Below, piece after piece: positions 7,223-8,985 of a DNA stretch of 8,985 nt. Source of the DNA: Alphaproteobacteria bacterium (GTDB taxonomy: Bacteria > Pseudomonadota > Alphaproteobacteria > Rhodospirillales > Rhodospirillaceae). The notes below the pieces were generated by a model, which saw only the letters and a list, made by a program, of their open reading frames with translations, had not been told where the DNA came from and searched no databases. How positions within the stretch are numbered: position 1 is the first letter of the stretch; each line of letters begins with the position of its first letter. The stretch spans positions 1 through 8,985 of the forward strand of contig QKGW01000243.1 of the NCBI GenBank assembly GCA_003250275.1, in the 5' to 3' direction. The translations under genes and the position numbers were made by a program.

Positions 7223-8610
7223 TGCGCGGCCTCCTCGACGATCGGGTCGGTGTTGGGCGCGACGCGGGTCATGTCGTCGAGCGGGATCGGTTTGATCGGC
7301 GCCTGGGCGCGGTGCGCGCCGAGTGCCGACGGAGCGGCGCCGGTGATCGCGGCGAGGATCGCCTGCGCGTTCTCGCCGCAGAAGCGGCCCTGGCAACGGC
7401 CCATGCCCGCGCGCCCGAACGCTTTGAGGCGGTTGACGTCCTCGGGCTTGGCGAGGGCGGCGACGCGGCGGATGTCGGCGACGGTGATGCGCTCGCAGCG
7501 GCACACCACGGCGTCGTCGGGCAACGCCGCGAGGGCCGCCGCCGGGACCGGGAACATGCCGTCGATCGCGGCGCGGAAGCGCGCCCACCGGGCAATCCCG
7601 GCTTCGAGCGTCTTGGTCTTTGCGGCGTCGACCGGCTTCCCGAGGTCTTCGAGCAGCGCGAACGCGGCGCGCGCGCCGCGCAGTTCGGCGGCGTCCGCGC
7701 CGAGAATGCCGGCGCCGTCGCCCGCGACGTAGACACCCGCGGCCGGGGTGCGTCCGTCGGCGCCGCTTTCCGGCACCCAGGTCTGCTGCGCGGCGTCGAA
7801 GCGGCGCGGCACGCCCGCGAGGTCGGCGAGCTGGGTTTCGGCGCGTAGGCCGTAGCCGAGGCCGACCGCGTCGCAGGCGAAGCGGCGCGCACCGAGTTTC
7901 ACCGCGAGCCCGTCGGCGGTCTGCTCGATCGCCTCGGGGATCGCGCCCTTGAGCACCGGCACGCCGCGACGCTTGAGTTCGGCGACGAACCCGAGGCCGC
8001 GCAGCGCCACCTTTGGCTGGGCGAGCAGCCCGAGCGCGTTGGCGACCTGGGCGGCGCGGGTGCCGCTGTCGATCACCGCGGCGACCTCCGCCCCGGCACG
8101 GGCGTACTGCACCGCAACGAGATAGAGCAGCGGCCCGGTGCCGACGAACGCGACGCGTTTGCCGATCAGGCAGTCCTGCGCCTTGAGCGCGATCTGCGCG
8201 CCGCCGAGGGTGTAGACGCCCGGCAGCGTCCAGCCCGGCAGCGGCAGGGTGCGGTCGGTCGCGCCGGTGGCGAGGAGCAGGTGGGAATAGGGGATGCGGC
8301 CGACGCCGCCCCCGGCGTGGACCATCACCTGGCCGCCGGCGACGTCCCACACGAGGGTGCGCGGGCGGTAGTCGATCTCCGGAGCGATCCGGGAAAAGGT
8401 CTCGTGCAGGGCGCGGGCGCGCTCCGCCTCGGTGCCGTAGAGCTTGGCGTAGGGGCGCTTGCGCGGGTCCGGCGGCTGGCGGTAGATCTGTCCGCCGCAG
8501 CGGTCCCCCTCGTCGAGGAGGATCGGGCGCAGGCCCGCCCCGGCCAGGACTTCGGCGGCGCGGACGCCCGCCGGTCCGGCTCCGACGATGACGATCGCGG
8601 GCGCGCTCAT
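7219..8610 (-). CDS. FAD-dependent pyridine-nucleotide-disulphide-type oxidoreductase subunit with C-terminal [2Fe-2S] cysteine cluster (HcnB/OoxA-like)
   Basis: This 463-residue protein is the electron-relay flavoprotein subunit of the three-part dehydrogenase. The first dinucleotide fold is VIVGAGPAGVRAAE (7-20), leading to LLDEGDRCGGQIYRQ (31-45). LLLATGATDR (111-120) precedes the second fold, VAFVGTGPLLYLVA (153-166), whose GTGPLL wording is typical of the OoxA/HcnB group. YVAGDGAGILGA (294-305) contacts FAD. The C-terminal region has C370-x-C372 and C406-x4-C411 (CRCERITVADI, then GRCQGRFCG), the BFD-like cluster expected to bind [2Fe-2S]. The start at 8610 overlaps the ferredoxin-like gene stop as ATGA, with AAGGAG 7 bases upstream. 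The longer frame to 8742 is just the overlap with that gene. The tail VEEAAQ is encoded by the next ribosome site. The specific substrate remains open: opine, D-hydroxyproline, proline, glycine (HCN synthase) or other. Confidence 0.93.
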   Translation of the reverse strand: MSAPAIVIVGAGPAGVRAAEVLAGAGLRPILLDEGDRCGGQIYRQPPDPRKRPYAKLYGTEAERARALHETFSRIAPEIDYRPRTLVWDVAGGQVMVHAGGGVGRIPYSHLLLATGATDRTLPLPGWTLPGVYTLGGAQIALKAQDCLIGKRVAFVGTGPLLYLVAVQYARAGAEVAAVIDSGTRAAQVANALGLLAQPKVALRGLGFVAELKRRGVPVLKGAIPEAIEQTADGLAVKLGARRFACDAVGLGYGLRAETQLADLAGVPRRFDAAQQTWVPESGADGRTPAAGVYVAGDGAGILGADAAELRGARAAFALLEDLGKPVDAAKTKTLEAGIARWARFRAAIDGMFPVPAAALAALPDDAVVCRCERITVADIRRVAALAKPEDVNRLKAFGRAGMGRCQGRFCGENAQAILAAITGAAPSALGAHRAQAPIKPIPLDDMTRVAPNTDPIVEEAAQ

Positions 8611-8933
8611 GCGGATTCTCCTTCCGGCACCGGAGCGCCGCCGACGATCGCCGGCGACTGCTGGGTCAACACGTTCATCCCCGCTTCCACCGGCGTGCCG
8701 CACGCGCGCACCCGGCGTCCGTCGGCGAGCTGCACGGTGCATTCCTGGCAGGCGCCCATCAGGCAGAAGCCGGTATGCGGTTCGGGGGCGAAATCGGCGC
8801 GGCGGAGGGGCTGGCCCGCGGCGAGAAGCGCGGTCAGAAGGGTGTCTCCGGCCTGGGCCTCGGCGGGCGCGCCGTCGATGCGAAAGGGGATCGTCTCCCC
8901 GGGAGAGTGAAGCCTGACGAAGCGTGGCATCAT
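8607..8933 (-). CDS. Small [2Fe-2S] ferredoxin-like subunit (HcnA/OoxC-like)
   Basis: This 108-residue protein is the small Fe-S subunit of the heterotrimeric dehydrogenase. It shows a compact plant-type ferredoxin fold with C57-x4-C62-x2-C65-x12-C78 (TGFCLMGACQECTVQL, then VRACGTP), four ligands for one [2Fe-2S] cluster. The N-terminal part RLHSPGETIPFRIDG and GDTLLTALLAAG fits the beta-grasp domain. Two ATG codons are adjacent (8933 and 8930). The first overlaps the stop of the preceding gene (ATGA) with GAGGA 6 bases upstream, and either could be used. It is followed by the flavin subunit with a 4-base overlap. Its size and position as first of the trio match HcnA-like subunits, which lie N-terminal to or separate from the flavoprotein. 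Confidence 0.92.
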   Translation of the reverse strand: MMPRFVRLHSPGETIPFRIDGAPAEAQAGDTLLTALLAAGQPLRRADFAPEPHTGFCLMGACQECTVQLADGRRVRACGTPVEAGMNVLTQQSPAIVGGAPVPEGESA

Positions 8934-8985
8934 ACGGAATCCTCGGCGCGCCAGTTGACCGGAAGCTCGGCGACGCTGGCGGTAT
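8930..8985 (-). CDS. C-terminal end of an unidentified gene, first visible gene of the cluster
   Basis: Reading leftwards from the right edge, an open frame encodes 17 residues, TASVAELPVNWRAEDSV, and stops with TGA at 8932-8930. That stop overlaps the start of the [2Fe-2S] gene in the same ATGA arrangement used at the other tight junctions of this cluster, which is the main reason to believe the frame. Seventeen residues are too few to assign a family. In related clusters this place is often held by a racemase/epimerase, a DapA-like aldolase/dehydratase or an amidohydrolase, but the tail matches none that I can recognise. Confidence 0.5.
   Translation of the reverse strand, partial: TASVAELPVNWRAEDSV

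Noticed and set aside
6137..7848. Plus-strand frames opposite the two flavoprotein genes (6137-7732, 7222-7848)
   Set aside because: Same antisense effect; the minus-strand frames have intact FAD motifs and proper ribosome sites.
6071..8933. Hydrogen cyanide synthase (hcnABC) as a specific assignment of the trio
   Set aside because: The gene order and domain types fit the wider class, but linkage to a family-5 importer and the GGVRQQGR motif fit opine/hydroxyproline-type dehydrogenases at least as well. HCN synthase needs no importer.
8934..8985. Promoter for the cluster at the right edge
   Set aside because: These bases read as the end of a coupled upstream gene, and no -35/-10-like pair is visible.

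Overview
The window comes from a very GC-rich bacterium, most likely an alphaproteobacterium. Reasons: strongly G/C-biased third codon positions, tightly packed genes with ATGA stop/start overlaps, long meaningless antisense open frames, and an intergenic block of GC hairpins of the kind common in that class. The species cannot be named from the sequence.

Layout. On the plus strand, positions 2-310 hold the C-terminal fifth of an ALDH7-family aldehyde dehydrogenase (AmaB / piperideine-6-carboxylate dehydrogenase type). Positions 311-577 are a convergent intergenic region with no gene. It is filled with palindromes: two GC hairpins, a 68-base imperfect palindrome, a smaller hairpin and tandem intrinsic terminators. 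Everything from 578 to the right edge is one minus-strand gene cluster, transcribed right to left. In transcription order it contains: (i) the last 17 codons of an unidentified gene; (ii) a small [2Fe-2S] protein; (iii) a two-dinucleotide-fold FAD oxidoreductase with a C-terminal cysteine cluster; (iv) a DAO-family FAD oxidoreductase; (v) a periplasmic family-5 solute-binding protein; (vi-vii) two DppB/DppC-type permeases; (viii-ix) two DppD/DppF-type ATPases.

How they work together. Genes ii-iv are the three parts of a membrane- or dye-linked amine/imino-acid dehydrogenase of the HcnABC / opine oxidase / D-hydroxyproline dehydrogenase class. In that class the DAO subunit oxidises a C-N bond, and electrons leave through the second flavin and the Fe-S centres. 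Genes v-ix are a complete Opp/Dpp-type ABC importer. The unit reads as 'import a small amino-acid-like or peptide-like molecule, then oxidise it'. The substrate cannot be read from sequence. Candidates are an opine, hydroxyproline or another cyclic imino acid, or an N-alkyl amino acid. The neighbouring AmaB-type gene makes pipecolate/piperideine chemistry a tempting but unproven idea, because that gene is convergent and separated by terminators.

Regulation visible in sequence: seven of the cluster's junctions are 0-gap (4-base ATGA overlap) or short. The exceptions are 56 bases before the binding-protein gene and 73 bases after it. The latter carries a perfect 12-bp hairpin without a U-tract, which may keep binding-protein mRNA more abundant than permease mRNA. 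No promoter for the cluster lies inside the window; it must start beyond position 8985.
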